A stretch of DNA of 52,930 bases from Rhizobium terrae (GCF_003425685.1 NZ_QJKM01000026.1:1-52930); one strand, 5' to 3'. Counted from the first letter of the stretch, positions 1 to 9,058 are shown. Notes: a model not told the origin generated them from the letters alone. Translations and numbers: made by a program.

Positions 1-43
1 CAACGACACGCTCACGCAACTCGATCGGATGCGGCTTGCCCAT
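1..43 (-). CDS. IS630-family transposase, N-terminal tip (runs off left edge)
   Basis: Only the first 14 codons are in the window. They read MGKPHPIELRERVV leftward from an ATG at 41-43, preceded by a strong Shine-Dalgarno AAGGAG. This opening is typical of IS630-family transposases of Rhizobiales, whose N-terminal helix-turn-helix begins this way (family knowledge). It differs from the IS630 element at 12.1-13.2 kb. The rest of the element lies outside the window, so completeness cannot be judged. Confidence 0.6.
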   Translation of the reverse strand, partial: MGKPHPIELRERVV

Positions 44-227
44 GGTTCTTCTCCTTCCATGGACAAACGGAATCACAAATCAGCTCAAACAGGAAGCCCG
101 AATCCGGTTAACCGCGACACGCTTTAGTTCAATCGGGAGGGTTCTGTGAGGTCCGGTCGCGATGACGTCCCCTGGAGTGGTGTAGCTCCGCTGATCGTCG
201 AGCTTTCCGGACAGGGCCGGGAACGGA

Positions 228-440
228 TCAGCCTGCCGCGGGCAGGTTGATAAGTGGATCATCGCTCATTGTAGCGATGGTTTCCAGTGTCATGTATCGC
301 GAGCGCTGAACCGCCCATTCGTCATTTTGCTCCAGCAGCAGCGCGCCGACGAGTCTAACGATGGCATCGTCGTTGGGAAAGATGCCCACGACCTCTGTCC
401 TTCGCTTGATCTCGCCGTTCAGTCGCTCAATCGGGTTCGT
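228..440 (-). pseudogene. IS256-family transposase, C-terminal fragment
   Basis: This 70-codon fragment reads TNPIERLNGEIKRR then VGIFPNDDAIVRLVGALLLE and ends at a TAG at 228. TNPIERLNGEIKRR is the conserved block around the last catalytic Glu of IS256-family DDE transposases. In intact relatives it directly follows the KLHST motif, which here is 1.6 kb away at 2029-2043. The break falls at that Thr codon. The fragment has no start of its own. Confidence 0.85.
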
Positions 441-444
441 AACC

Positions 445-684
445 GGTATAAGATCTGCGGTGCCGATGTTCTGCTGCGATTTTGTGGATCGTGGCGTATG
501 GTGTGACCATCCGGGACAGAGGCACCGGGAGCACGAAGGTGCGGGCAGGCCGATGCACACGATGAGCTGCGAGCTCGTGTTAGTAGCTGGCCGCCTCTGC
601 GACTCGCCCGGTTGCGCCGAGAGCGCGGATCCGTAGTTGTCGTGTCGCCCGCCGCTCCCGTTGTTCAATCGACAGGAGGTGCGC
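445..684 (+). ncRNA. Candidate IS110 bridge RNA region
   Basis: IS110-family elements express a structured bridge RNA from the longer non-coding end, whose loops base-pair with the target and donor DNA (established for IS621). Here that end is the 244-nt leader upstream of the transposase. Inverted-repeat-rich stretches are visible, such as GAGCTGCGAGCTC near 563-575. The expected target around the 440/2029 junction reads GGGTTCGTGCTGTG. Guide loops could not be assigned by eye, so the exact ends of the RNA are unknown. Confidence 0.35.
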
Positions 685-1923
685 ATGCGACGGGTGATTG
701 GAATTGATATTCACCGAACGTTTGGCGAGGTGGTTTTCTGGGAAGATGGCCGGCTACGTCACGGCGGCCGTGTCGACATGACACGAACAGCCTTGGAGGG
801 TCTTGGCAAGAGCCTCTCGGTAACGGACGAAGTGGTGATCGAGGCGACGGGCAACTGCATGGCAGTGTCTCGTGTCCTGTCGCCATTTGTGCGCAGAGTG
901 GTGATTGCCAATCCGCTGCAGGTCAAGGCGATCGCACAGGCCCATGTAAAGACCGACAAGATCGATGCGGGCACTTTGGCGAGCTTGCATGCTGCGGATT
1001 ATTTGCCGCAGATCTGGACGCCGGACGCAGCTACCGAGCGGATGCGGCGCCTCGTGGCGCGGCGCTACCAGGTTGTTCGGCATCGGACACGGATCAAGAA
1101 CGAGGTCCATTCCATCCTGCATGCCCATTTGATCCCGAAGTGCCCGCATGCCGATCTGTTCAATAACCGGGGGCGGGACTGGCTCAAGCGCCAACCTCTG
1201 CCCGCGGATGAGCAGATTGCAATCGAGAGGCATATACGCGAACTCGATCGGCTTGGCGAAGACCTTGCAATTCTCGACCGACAGATCGCCGAAGGGACGA
1301 CGGATGATCCGGCGGTCAGGCGTTTGCTCACGATCACCGGCGTCAACCTTACCGTGGCGACCGGGCTGATGGCGGCCATCGGTGACATCGGACGCTTCAA
1401 CAGTCCCCAGAAGCTGGTCAGCTACTTCGGGCTCAACCCTCGGGTTCGCCAGTCCGGACTGGGTGCCGCGCACCACGGACGCATCAGCAAAATTGGCCGT
1501 AGCCATGTGCGCGCCATGCTTGTCGAGGCAGCGTGGGCAGCGGCGAAGGCACCAGGCCCCTTGCACGCCTTCTTCGTCCGGGTCAGGGCCAGACGCGGCC
1601 ATCAGGTCGCGGCTGTCGCGGTCGCTCGCAAACTCACTGTTCTGGTCTGGCATATGTTGACCAAGCAGACCGACTATCTTTGGGCGCGCCCGAGCCTCGT
1701 CGCACACAAAACGCGCGCAATGGAATTGCAGGCCGGCAAACCGCAGAAGAAGGGGAACAAGCCGGGCCCTGCCTACGCCTACAACGTCAAAAAGCTCCGT
1801 GACCAGGAGATGCGCATCGCTGAGCAAGCACAAAAGGGCTACGAACGTTTTGTCGAGACCTGGCGTCCGCGCCCGCCAAATCAAAAGGCGCGCGGACGCC
1901 TCAATCCGGCAAGGCTCGAATGA
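685..1923 (+). CDS. IS110-family transposase (DEDD recombinase)
   Basis: A 412-aa protein. The ATG at 685 is chosen because AGGAGGT sits 11 nt upstream at 674-680; the frame is open upstream to 637 but without a ribosome site. The N-terminal RuvC-like DEDD domain shows GIDIHRTFGEVV (first Asp), VIEATGNC (Glu) and KTDKIDAGTLA (last Asps). The C-terminal transposase_20 domain carries ITGVNLTVATGLMAAIGDI, SYFGLNPRVRQSG and GRISKIGRSHVR, with its catalytic serine expected in the last stretch. Both domains have normal length and no lesions, so the element may still be active. A long antisense open frame here is a shadow. Confidence 0.92.
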   Translation: MRRVIGIDIHRTFGEVVFWEDGRLRHGGRVDMTRTALEGLGKSLSVTDEVVIEATGNCMAVSRVLSPFVRRVVIANPLQVKAIAQAHVKTDKIDAGTLASLHAADYLPQIWTPDAATERMRRLVARRYQVVRHRTRIKNEVHSILHAHLIPKCPHADLFNNRGRDWLKRQPLPADEQIAIERHIRELDRLGEDLAILDRQIAEGTTDDPAVRRLLTITGVNLTVATGLMAAIGDIGRFNSPQKLVSYFGLNPRVRQSGLGAAHHGRISKIGRSHVRAMLVEAAWAAAKAPGPLHAFFVRVRARRGHQVAAVAVARKLTVLVWHMLTKQTDYLWARPSLVAHKTRAMELQAGKPQKKGNKPGPAYAYNVKKLRDQEMRIAEQAQKGYERFVETWRPRPPNQKARGRLNPARLE

Positions 1924-2028
1924 GGTGGCCCGGCGGCGCTTTCAGCCGATGCACCACGCTTCACCACGAGGTCGCCCGCGCAAAGGCATCTTACCACGTC
2001 TGGAAGGAAAGCGCTTGTCGATCTCATC

Positions 2029-3014
2029 CGTGCTGTGAAGTTTGGTCCAGTGCTGCTTGGGAAAGGTCATATATGCGAGGACATCTTCCTCGGCGCTATC
2101 CATCAGGGCGGCAAGTTTCGGCACCTTCAGCCTGATCTGATCGGCGACGTTGCGCCATTGTTGGCTGGCAGCTTCCGGCGTGTCCTGGGCAAAGGCTGTC
2201 GCTATGAAGGCTGAGACGACGCGTCGCCCGCTCTTGCCGGCATGAGCCAGCGCATTGCGCATGAAGTGAACCCGGCATCTTTGCCAGGTTGCGGAAAGAA
2301 CCTTGGAGACGGCGGCTTTGATACCTTCATGCGCATCGGAAACGGCGAGTTTGACGCCGCGTAGGCCACGCCGCGTGAGCTTGCGCAGGAACTCAGTCCA
2401 GATCGGCTCAGCTTCGGAGGTGCCGATTTCCATGCCAAGCACTTCCCGCCGACCATCCGTGTTGACGCCGATGGCGATGATCACCGCGACCGAGACGACG
2501 CGTCCGCCACGCCGGACCTTGAGGTAGGTGGCGTCGATCCAGAGATAGGGCCAGTCACCTTCGATGGGGCGGGAAAGAAAGGCCTTCACCTTGTCGTCGA
2601 TCTCTTCGCAAAGCCTGGAGACCTGGCTTTTGGAAATGCCGCTCATGCCCATCGCCTTGACCAGGTCGTCCACCGAGCGGGTCGAAACGCCCTGGATATA
2701 GGCTTCCTGGATCACCGCCGTCAGTGCCTTCTCAGCCATGCGACGCGGCTCCAGAAAGCTTGGGAAATAGCTGCCGGTGCCAGCTTTGGAATACGAAGTT
2801 CGACAGTTCCGGCGCGGGTCTCCCAGTCGCGATCGCGATATCCGTTGCGTTGAGCAAGTCGAAAGTCGTTCTTCTCACCATAGGCCGCACCGGTCTTCGC
2901 GCCGACCTCCAGCTCCATCAGCTTCTCGGCCGCAAAGCCGATCATCTCGCGCAGCAAATCCGCATCAGCGCTCTTCTCAACAAGCGAGCGGAGGTCCATC
3001 ATGTCATTGGTCAT
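2029..3014 (-). pseudogene. IS256-family transposase, N-terminal part, frameshifted
   Basis: Read leftward from ATG 3014 (MTNDMMDLRSLVEKSAD). The N-terminal part ends in VELRIPKL, where one base is missing near 2783. The intact frame then resumes with GSYFPSFLEPRRMAEKAL and continues through GVSTRSVDDLVKAMG, the first catalytic Asp in LWIDATYLKVR, the second in LAVSDAHEGIKAA, and HFMRNALAH, to KLHST at 2029-2043. Beyond that the frame enters IS110 DNA and stops at 1942. The catalytic Glu region is displaced to 228-440. Confidence 0.88.
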
Positions 3015-3122
3015 CGGTAGTCTTTCCATCAGGTTGTGCTTGAACAACCCAACCCTACCGGAAAAAGCCGATGACCACCGCTATCGACCTACACCACCTC
3101 TCGGGACATCATCCCGGTCGCT

Positions 3123-3444
3123 TTAGATGTCGCAATTGCTGATCGGACCTCATTGAAGCCGGATTGAACGAAGCCGCGGGTTGTTTGGCACTATGGGGAT
3201 TTTGCCGATGCGGTAGATGGTGTTTGGCAGGGGTTGCCCCGGAGGGAGCGGAAAGAGGGGCTGGGAAGAAGGTTCTCGTCGGGAACTGCGATGTTTTTGA
3301 CGATCCATTCAGTCGGTCTGCACCGACCGCGCCCTTGATGCTGCTGGGTCTTATGCTGCGCCGTTATGTTTGGCCAAAGCATTCTCCTCGCGGCCTTTCG
3401 ATATGCCGACGTTGATCGTTGAAGTGATGCCGCGCCTGATAGGG
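3123..3444. other. Spacer between the IS256 relic and the IS91 element; no gene seen
   Basis: About 320 nt with no convincing reading frame, RNA gene or repeat. Because the IS91 transposase reads leftward and stops at 3445, the replication-origin end (oriIS) of that element should fall in this stretch, but its exact end was not recognised. GAAC tetranucleotides, a target type used by IS91 elements, occur at 3167 and near 3447. Confidence 0.4.
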
Positions 3445-4623
3445 TCATGAACTATCGTTCCATGCTGGCCGACAGGCTGGTTGACGCGGCTTCCAGGTGC
3501 CGAGGATGCTCATCCTTCCGCCGCAACAGGGGCAGCGGTGTGCAAACGGCGGGGCCTCGACCGTATCCATGCCCTCGATCGGCTCTTCTGGCTGCGGGAC
3601 ATTGAGGAGATTGCGGCAGGCCTCCAGCTTCTGCTGCCGATGGCCGTTGGCAAGCAAGCCAAAGTGACGGATGCGATGGAAGCCGTCCGGAATCGTGTGC
3701 AGCAGGAAACGGCGAATGAACTCGTGGGCATCGAGCGTCATCCGCTTCTGCCTGCCACCCTTGCGATAATCCTTCCATCGGAAAGTGACCTGATCACCAT
3801 CCATGCTGACGAGGCGGGAATTGGAGATGGCGATACGGTGGGTATAGCGGCCGAGATAGGCCGGCACCTGTTGGGGTCCGGCAAAGGGCGGCTTGGCATA
3901 GACGACCCAATTGACGCGCCGCACTTCTTTGATCATGCACATGAATGCGGCTGGATTGGCCAGGTTCGCGATGCTGCCGAAGAACTGAAGCTGGCCTTCG
4001 TCATGAGCCTGCTCGAGGTGTTCGAGAAACAGTCGCCGGAACAGGCGCGACAGTACCCGCACGGGCAGGAAGAAGTTCCTCCGGCAAGCCACCCAGCGGG
4101 TTTGATCGAACGACAATCCGCCGCCCGGCACGATGCAGTGGATGTGTGGGTGATAATGCAGATTCTGCCCCCAGGAATGCAGCACGGCGATGAAGCCGAT
4201 GTCGGCACCCAGATGTCTGGGATCGGCGGCAAGTCTGTGCAGCGTCTCGGCGACAGCGCGAAACAGGATAGCATAGACCACCTGCTTGTTCTGGAAGGCA
4301 ATCGCGGCGATCGCTTGCGGCACGGTGAAGACGACGTGGAAATAGCTGACTGGCAGCAGGTCGGCCTGCCGAGCGGCAAGCCAATCACGGCTGGCCTGTC
4401 CCTGACACTTCGGGCAATGCCGGTTACGGCAGGAATTGTAGGCGATGCGGAGCGCCTCACAATCCTGGCATTGCTGGATATGGCCACCCAGTCGGGCGGT
4501 CCGGCACATCGCAACCGCGCTCATCACCCGGCGTTCGAGCCGCCCGAGATGCGTGTCATGGGATTGGCGATATTCTTCCCCATGGCGGCGAAAAATGTCC
4601 GCCACCTCCAATCCCGCCGCCAT
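3445..4623 (-). CDS. IS91-family HUH transposase
   Basis: A 392-aa protein from ATG 4623. The N-terminal zinc finger (CQDCEALRIAYNSCRNRHCPKC) is followed by the Y2_Tnp domain with the HUH metal site in LHYHPHIHCIVPGGG and the tyrosine motif in VPAYLGRYTHRIAI, about residue 245-260. The protein nicks single-stranded ends and joins them during rolling-circle transposition. A C-terminal CPCCGG knuckle is present. Length is normal for the family and no lesion is seen. The gene follows the recombinase by 12 nt, implying co-transcription. Confidence 0.92.
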   Translation of the reverse strand: MAAGLEVADIFRRHGEEYRQSHDTHLGRLERRVMSAVAMCRTARLGGHIQQCQDCEALRIAYNSCRNRHCPKCQGQASRDWLAARQADLLPVSYFHVVFTVPQAIAAIAFQNKQVVYAILFRAVAETLHRLAADPRHLGADIGFIAVLHSWGQNLHYHPHIHCIVPGGGLSFDQTRWVACRRNFFLPVRVLSRLFRRLFLEHLEQAHDEGQLQFFGSIANLANPAAFMCMIKEVRRVNWVVYAKPPFAGPQQVPAYLGRYTHRIAISNSRLVSMDGDQVTFRWKDYRKGGRQKRMTLDAHEFIRRFLLHTIPDGFHRIRHFGLLANGHRQQKLEACRNLLNVPQPEEPIEGMDTVEAPPFAHRCPCCGGRMSILGTWKPRQPACRPAWNDSS

Positions 4624-4635
4624 GGCGGGATGTCA

Positions 4636-5496
4636 TCAGCCTGTCGGCACCACCTCCGGCGTCAGCCGGTCAAGCGGACTGGTCGTGGCACGGATGAGCG
4701 TGTTGGACACTTTCTTATACCGCGCCGTGGTCGACAGATTGTTGTGGCCGAGTAGGACCTGGATGATGCGGATGTTGGTGCCGCTCTCCAGAAGATGGGT
4801 GGCAAAGCTGTGTCGCAACGTGTGCACCGACACTCGCTTGTCGATTCCGGCGGCAATCCGCGCCGAACGGCAGGCAGAATGCAGAACCTGGACATCGATG
4901 GGCTTATTTTCGTCGCGTCCGGGAAACAGCCATATCTGCGGCCGCGCCAGCTTCCAATAGACCCGCAGGATATGCAGTAACTGCGCTGACAGCATCACGG
5001 TACGGTCCTTGCCGCCCTTGCCATGTTCAACACGGATGACACCGCGTTCGCCATCGATATTGCTGACCTTGAGACTGACTGTCTCGGTGGCGCGCAATCC
5101 GGCCGCATAAGCCGTCGTGAGCGCGGTTCGGGTCTTTAAGCTCGGGACCGCTTCCAAAAACCGCACTATCTCATCGCCGTTCAATATCGTCGGCAACTTA
5201 GCGGGCGTTCGGGCATAGGCAATGCGCTCCGGTATCTCCGCATGCCCAAGCGTGACGCCGAAGAAGAAGCGAAGGGCGCAAACCGTCTGGTTCAAGGCTG
5301 GCCACGATAGGCCAGATGACACCAGATGCACCTGAAACGCGCGTACTTCCTCCAGCCCCAATCGGTCAGGCGAGCGCCCGAAATAGCGCGAAAACTTCGT
5401 CACCGCATGCAAATACGATCGTTGCGTCGCCGGCGACAGATTGCGGATCGTCATGTCCTCGATCATCCGCCGGCGCAGGGGGCTCATCTCACTCAT
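4636..5496 (-). CDS. Tyrosine recombinase associated with the IS91 element
   Basis: A 286-aa integrase of the phage/XerD type. The N-terminal SAM-like core-binding domain (TIRNLSPATQRSYLHAV) precedes the catalytic domain with Arg in TAYAAGLRATETVSL, the HxxR box in VHTLRHSFATHLLESG, the second His in VLLGHNNLSTT, and the nucleophile Tyr in STTARYKKVS. All catalytic residues are present. Related IS91 elements carry such a recombinase upstream of the transposase; its role there is not settled. Confidence 0.92.
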   Translation of the reverse strand: MSEMSPLRRRMIEDMTIRNLSPATQRSYLHAVTKFSRYFGRSPDRLGLEEVRAFQVHLVSSGLSWPALNQTVCALRFFFGVTLGHAEIPERIAYARTPAKLPTILNGDEIVRFLEAVPSLKTRTALTTAYAAGLRATETVSLKVSNIDGERGVIRVEHGKGGKDRTVMLSAQLLHILRVYWKLARPQIWLFPGRDENKPIDVQVLHSACRSARIAAGIDKRVSVHTLRHSFATHLLESGTNIRIIQVLLGHNNLSTTARYKKVSNTLIRATTSPLDRLTPEVVPTG

Positions 5497-5556
5497 GGTA
5501 CTCTCCCGTTCAAAGGTTGGGCCAAACAGCCCATTCCTTCAAAACACGAGCACTGT

Positions 5557-6504
5557 ATGCAAATCAGATGCCCCAAATGCCGCGCCAGCGGCTTCGTTCA
5601 ATCACATATCGGTGTGATTGGACTCGGATCCATGGGCTTTGGGATGGCGATTTCGGCTCTTCGCGCCGGCCACAGGATCTGGGGGCAGGATATCAATCAC
5701 ACGGCGATGGAGCGGTTGCAGCAGGAAGGCGGCACCGCGGGTATTTCGATCGAGGCAGCCGCAGCGCTCGATGCTGTCGTGATCGTGGTTCTGAATGCGG
5801 CGCAGATGGAAAACGTATTGTTCGGTCCTGAAGCTATCGTGCCGAGGCTTCGTCGGGGCGCGGTCGTGCTCGGATGCGTCACCGTTGCGCCCGCATTCGC
5901 GCAGGCCATGGAAACGCGATGCGCCGAGCATGACGTGCTCTACCTCGACGCGCCGATTTCCGGCGGCTCTCTGAAGGCTGCCAACGGCTGCCTGACGATC
6001 ATGGCTTCGGGTAAGGATGCCGCCTTTGCCGCCGCTCGCCCTGTACTGGATGCGTTGGCGGAAACCGTCTTCGAACTCGGCGCTTCGGCCGGCTCGGCCT
6101 CGGCGATGAAGGCGACCAATCAGTTGCTCGCCGGCGTGCATATTGCTGTCATGGCCGAAGCGCTGACCTTTGCCGCCACGCAGGGCATCGATGCCGCGAC
6201 ATTCCTCTCGGTCATTCAGAAATGCGCCGGAACGAGCTGGATGCTGGAAAACCGCGCTCCGCATATCGTCAGCGGCGACTATACGCCCCACAGCGCAATA
6301 GACATCTGGCCGAAGGATCTCGGCATCGTGCGGGAGATCGCCGGATCCGCAGGTTTCGAGGTCCAGATTACAACCGCCGCACTTCGGCAATTTGCCGATG
6401 CCTCTGCCATGGGACTCGGGCGCGAGGACGACGCCGCCGTGGTGAAGGTCTATGCCCGCCAGGCAGGCGTCGTCCTGCCGGGCGTCGAGGGAGAGCGCAT
6501 GTGA
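5557..6504 (+). CDS. ltnD: L-threonate dehydrogenase (LtnD-like), 5' end altered by IS91 junction
   Basis: A 3-hydroxyacid dehydrogenase family enzyme, expected to oxidise L-threonate or D-erythronate with NAD to the 2-keto acid used by OtnI/OtnK/OtnC. The Rossmann motif IGVIGLGSMGFGMA, the substrate signature DAPISGGSLKAANG and the catalytic Lys region AMKATNQLLAGVHIAVMAEAL are intact. The first recognisable family residues are SHIGVIG near 5602. The about 16 residues before them (MQIRCPKC...) look like IS91-end DNA, so the native start codon is probably lost and ATG 5557 is the nearest in-frame replacement. It overlaps the kinase pseudogene by 4 bp (ATGTGA). Confidence 0.8.
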   Translation: MQIRCPKCRASGFVQSHIGVIGLGSMGFGMAISALRAGHRIWGQDINHTAMERLQQEGGTAGISIEAAAALDAVVIVVLNAAQMENVLFGPEAIVPRLRRGAVVLGCVTVAPAFAQAMETRCAEHDVLYLDAPISGGSLKAANGCLTIMASGKDAAFAAARPVLDALAETVFELGASAGSASAMKATNQLLAGVHIAVMAEALTFAATQGIDAATFLSVIQKCAGTSWMLENRAPHIVSGDYTPHSAIDIWPKDLGIVREIAGSAGFEVQITTAALRQFADASAMGLGREDDAAVVKVYARQAGVVLPGVEGERM

Positions 6505-7683
6505 GCACGCTTCTCGGCGTCATTGCCGACGACATTACCGGCGCCAGCGACATCGCCGCACTCCTCGCGCGCAGCGGCAGGCAGGTGACGCTGCGTTTCG
6601 GTGTGCCGCAGGAACCGTCCGGCAACAGCGCCGCCATTGAGGTCGTCGCCTTGAAAATCCGCACCATACCGGTCAACGAGGCGATCATTGAAGCTCGAGC
6701 GGCGCTCCGCTGGCTGCAGCAGGCTGGCGCGCGGCGCTTCTTCTGGAAATACTGTTCGACCTTCGACAGCACCGCGCAAGGCAATATCGGACCGGTAGCG
6801 GAAGCCCTGATGACGGACCTCGGTACGCAGCAGACTATCTATTGCCCCGCCTTCCCGGAAAACGGCCGTACAGTCTATATGGGCAATCTCTTCATCGGAC
6901 GTCAGCCGCTGGCCGAAAGCCCGATGAAGGACCACCTGCTGACGCCGATGCGCGACTCGAACCTCGTCCGCCTTCTGCAGCAGCAGGGCTCCGGTCGCGT
7001 GGGACTTGTCGATCGTTTGACGACCATGCGCGGACCGGACCATATCACTGCCGCCCTGTCTGCCCTGCACCGGGATGGCCACAACCACGCGATCATCGAC
7101 GCGATCGACGATAACGACCTGACGGCCTGCTGGACGACAAGGCAAAGGCCCCGGCAAGACCGTGCCTCGCCGACGCTTCGATCGTTTTGTCGGGAAGCTG
7201 CTCGGCGATGACCAATCGCCAGGTCCGCTCCTACCTCTCGACCGGTGCGCCCGGTTTCGGGCTGGATCCGATGGCGCTCGCGGAGAGCGGCATCGGGGAC
7301 ACGCTGGCCTGGTTGCGACAACAGGATCTTTCCCGCAGCCCGCTTCTCCATGCCACCGCCGGACCGGAGGCCGTCAAGGCCGCCCAGCAAGATCTGGGCG
7401 TGGCCCGCGCCGGCGAGATCGTCGAAACGGCGCTGGCCGAGTTGTCGCTGGCAGCCCGAGATTTTGGCGTTCGGCGCTTCGTGGTCGCCGGCGGCGAAAC
7501 GTCGGGCGCGGTTGCCCGCGCGCTCGGTGTCGACCGCCTGGAAATCGCCCGGAAATCGCGCCCGGCGTGCCCTGGTGCTTTTCCCGCTCGGCGGGAGAAC
7601 CCATCGCGCTGGCGCTCAAATCCGGCAATTTCGGCGCCGAAACCTTCTTCAAGGATGCTTTGGCGGCAGCGGAGGCCGTATGA
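6501..7683 (+). pseudogene. otnK: Four-carbon acid sugar kinase (OtnK/YgbK, DUF1537), frameshifted
   Basis: The family phosphorylates 3-keto-tetronates with ATP before aldol cleavage. A GTG at 6501 overlaps the ltnD stop and opens VSTLLGVIADDITGASDIAALL, the conserved N-terminal domain with its DD motif. The frame is lost after DAIDDNDL near 7125; the C-terminal nucleotide-binding domain continues in another frame with VLSGSCSAMTNRQV and VVAGGETSGAVARALGV. A second shift near 7550 leads to GVPWCFSRSAGEPIALALKSGNFG and the stop at 7681. The region between the domains also appears shortened. Not functional as read. Confidence 0.85.
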
Positions 7684-8297
7684 ACGCCGAAAGCTAGTTG
7701 CGTGAGCAGATCTGCCTGCTTGCCAGGTCCATGTTCGATCGCGGCCTCACGGGTGGATCGACCGGCAACATATCGGCCCGCACGCCGGATGGCGGCCTGC
7801 TGGTATCGCCGACCGGCTCCTCTTTCGGCCGGCTGGATCCGGCTCGGCTTTCCCGTTCCTCCGACCAAGGAAATGCCGCTTCACGACGCTTTCTACCAGA
7901 CCCGTTCCAAGGCCGGAGCGGTGGTGCATCTCCATTCATGTCATTGCGTTGCCTGGTCGATGATGCCGGGCGTCGACCCCGACAATTTCCTGCCGCCGCT
8001 GACGCCCTATTCGATCATGCGGCTCGGCAAGGTCAAGCTCCTGCCGTTTTTCCTGCCGGGCGATCCTGCCATGGGACAGGCCATACGTGGCCTTGCCGGC
8101 AAGCGTTCGGCAGTGATGCTTGCCAGCCACGGGCCGGTCGCGCGGGCGCCGATATCGAGGCAGCCTGCAACGCGATCGAGGAAATGGAAGATACCGCGCG
8201 TCTTGCCATGCTGATGCATGGTCGCGATCCGATCATGCTCAGCGAACAGCAGGTGCGAAACATCGTCACGACATTCGACGTGGAGTGGGATGCATGA
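7680..8297 (+). pseudogene. otnC: 3-oxo-tetronate 4-phosphate decarboxylase (OtnC, class II aldolase), broken
   Basis: Member of the class II aldolase/adducin family. It starts at ATG 7680, overlapping the kinase stop, but codon 6 is TAG (7695-7697), followed by LREQICLLARSMFDRG and LTGGSTGNISARTPDGGLLV. A shift with an apparent small deletion near 7845 moves the reading to PTKEMPLHDAFYQTR, the metal site VVHLHSCHCVAWSMM and GKRSAVMLASHGPV. A further shift near 8140 leads to DIEAACNAIEEMEDTARLAM and the stop at 8295. One nonsense and two frame lesions make it inactive. Confidence 0.85.
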
Positions 8298-9058
8298 AAC
8301 TATCCGCCAATCTCGGCTTCCTGTGGGCCGATACGCCTTTGCCCAATGCCATTCGCGCCGCCGCCGCCGGCTTCGACGCGGTCGAGTGCCATTGGCCCTA
8401 TTCGATCCCGGCCGAAGACGTCGCCGCTACGCTCACGGAAACCGGACTGTGGATGCTCGGGCTCAACACGGCCAGGGGAAACGTTTCCGCCGGTGATTTC
8501 GGCCTGTCGGCGCTGAAAGGTCGCGAGGAGGAAGCCCGAGACGCGATCGACCAGGCCATCGACTACGCCAAGGGCGTCGATGCGGCCGCCGTTCACGTCA
8601 TGGCCGGATTCGGTGCCGGCGATGCGGCGCACCGGACCTATGTCGAAAACCTGCGCTACGCCTGCGGCAAGGCCGCATCGCTGGGGATCACCATTCTGAT
8701 CGAACCGCTCAACCGTCACGATGTGCCGGGATATTTCCTCAGCACGACCGACCAGGCGGTCGCGATCATCGCGGAAGTCGGCAGGCCCAATCTCAAGCTG
8801 ATGTTCGACTGCTACCACGTCCAGCGCACCGAAGAGGATGTGACCCATCGGCTAGCCACGCTTCTGGACCGGATTGGCCACATCCAGTTCGCCTCCGTTC
8901 CCGATCGCGCAGCGCCGGATCACGGAGAACTCAATTACGACTACGTATTCAGGGCGATCCGCGCGCTCGCATGGGAAGCGCCGCTCGGCGCGGAGTACAA
9001 GCCGGGGGGCGATACCGACGCCACGCTCGGCTGGATGGCGACTGCCAGAAAAATCTAG
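8294..9058 (+). CDS. otnI: 2-oxo-tetronate isomerase (OtnI, hydroxypyruvate isomerase family)
   Basis: A 254-aa TIM-barrel sugar isomerase, intact, starting at ATG 8294 and overlapping the OtnC pseudogene stop by 4 bp. It interconverts 2- and 3-oxo-tetronates in threonate/erythronate catabolism. Metal and catalytic residues of the AP_endonuc_2 fold are visible: Glu in ILIEPLNRHDVPGYF, Asp in LMFDCYHVQRTEEDV, His/Gln in IGHIQFASVPDR and Glu in GAEYKPGGDT. N-terminus LSANLGFLWADTPL is typical. It is one of few unbroken genes in the cluster, but its partner kinase and aldolase are dead. Confidence 0.9.
   Translation: MKLSANLGFLWADTPLPNAIRAAAAGFDAVECHWPYSIPAEDVAATLTETGLWMLGLNTARGNVSAGDFGLSALKGREEEARDAIDQAIDYAKGVDAAAVHVMAGFGAGDAAHRTYVENLRYACGKAASLGITILIEPLNRHDVPGYFLSTTDQAVAIIAEVGRPNLKLMFDCYHVQRTEEDVTHRLATLLDRIGHIQFASVPDRAAPDHGELNYDYVFRAIRALAWEAPLGAEYKPGGDTDATLGWMATARKI

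Larger units (their letters stand above)
441..2028 (+). mobile_element. IS110-family insertion sequence inside the IS256 transposase
   Basis: The boundaries are set by where IS256 coding stops (TNPIERL codons end at 440) and resumes (KLHST codons start about 2031). A shared CGT at 438-440 and 2029-2031 leaves up to 3 bp of ambiguity. The element carries one DEDD transposase, a long 5' non-coding end of about 244 nt and a 3' non-coding end of about 105 nt. There are no obvious terminal inverted repeats, which is normal for the family. A long left non-coding end fits the IS110 rather than the IS1111 subgroup (family knowledge). Confidence 0.85.
155..3122 (-). mobile_element. IS256-family relic, split by an IS110 element
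   Basis: Imperfect terminal inverted repeats are visible. The left end at about 156-190 and the reverse complement of about 3085-3122 share GATGAYGTCCC followed by GTGGTGTAG. Removing the IS110 insert (441-2028) leaves about 1.38 kb, normal for IS256. The transposase is read leftward in two pieces (2029-3014 and 228-440) that rejoin exactly across the insert. A single-base frameshift near 2783 also breaks the N-terminal part, so the element is dead by two independent lesions. Target duplications were not resolved. Confidence 0.8.
3445..5590 (-). mobile_element. IS91-family element with accessory tyrosine recombinase
   Basis: Two leftward genes 12 nt apart, a tyrosine recombinase (4636-5496) followed by an HUH transposase (3445-4623), make the two-gene arrangement known for a subset of IS91-family elements. 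The left (oriIS) and right (terIS) boundaries are approximate. The right end must lie before the first recognisable LtnD codons near 5605. IS91 elements transpose by rolling-circle replication without target duplication and can carry neighbouring DNA along. Confidence 0.75.

Noticed and set aside
754..1884. Long open frame antisense to the IS110 transposase
   Set aside because: It has no recognisable domain and mirrors the codon structure of a clear DEDD transposase on the other strand.
3481..4755. 424-codon frame antisense to the IS91 transposase and recombinase
   Set aside because: It spans two real genes on the opposite strand and has no family signature; a GC-driven shadow.
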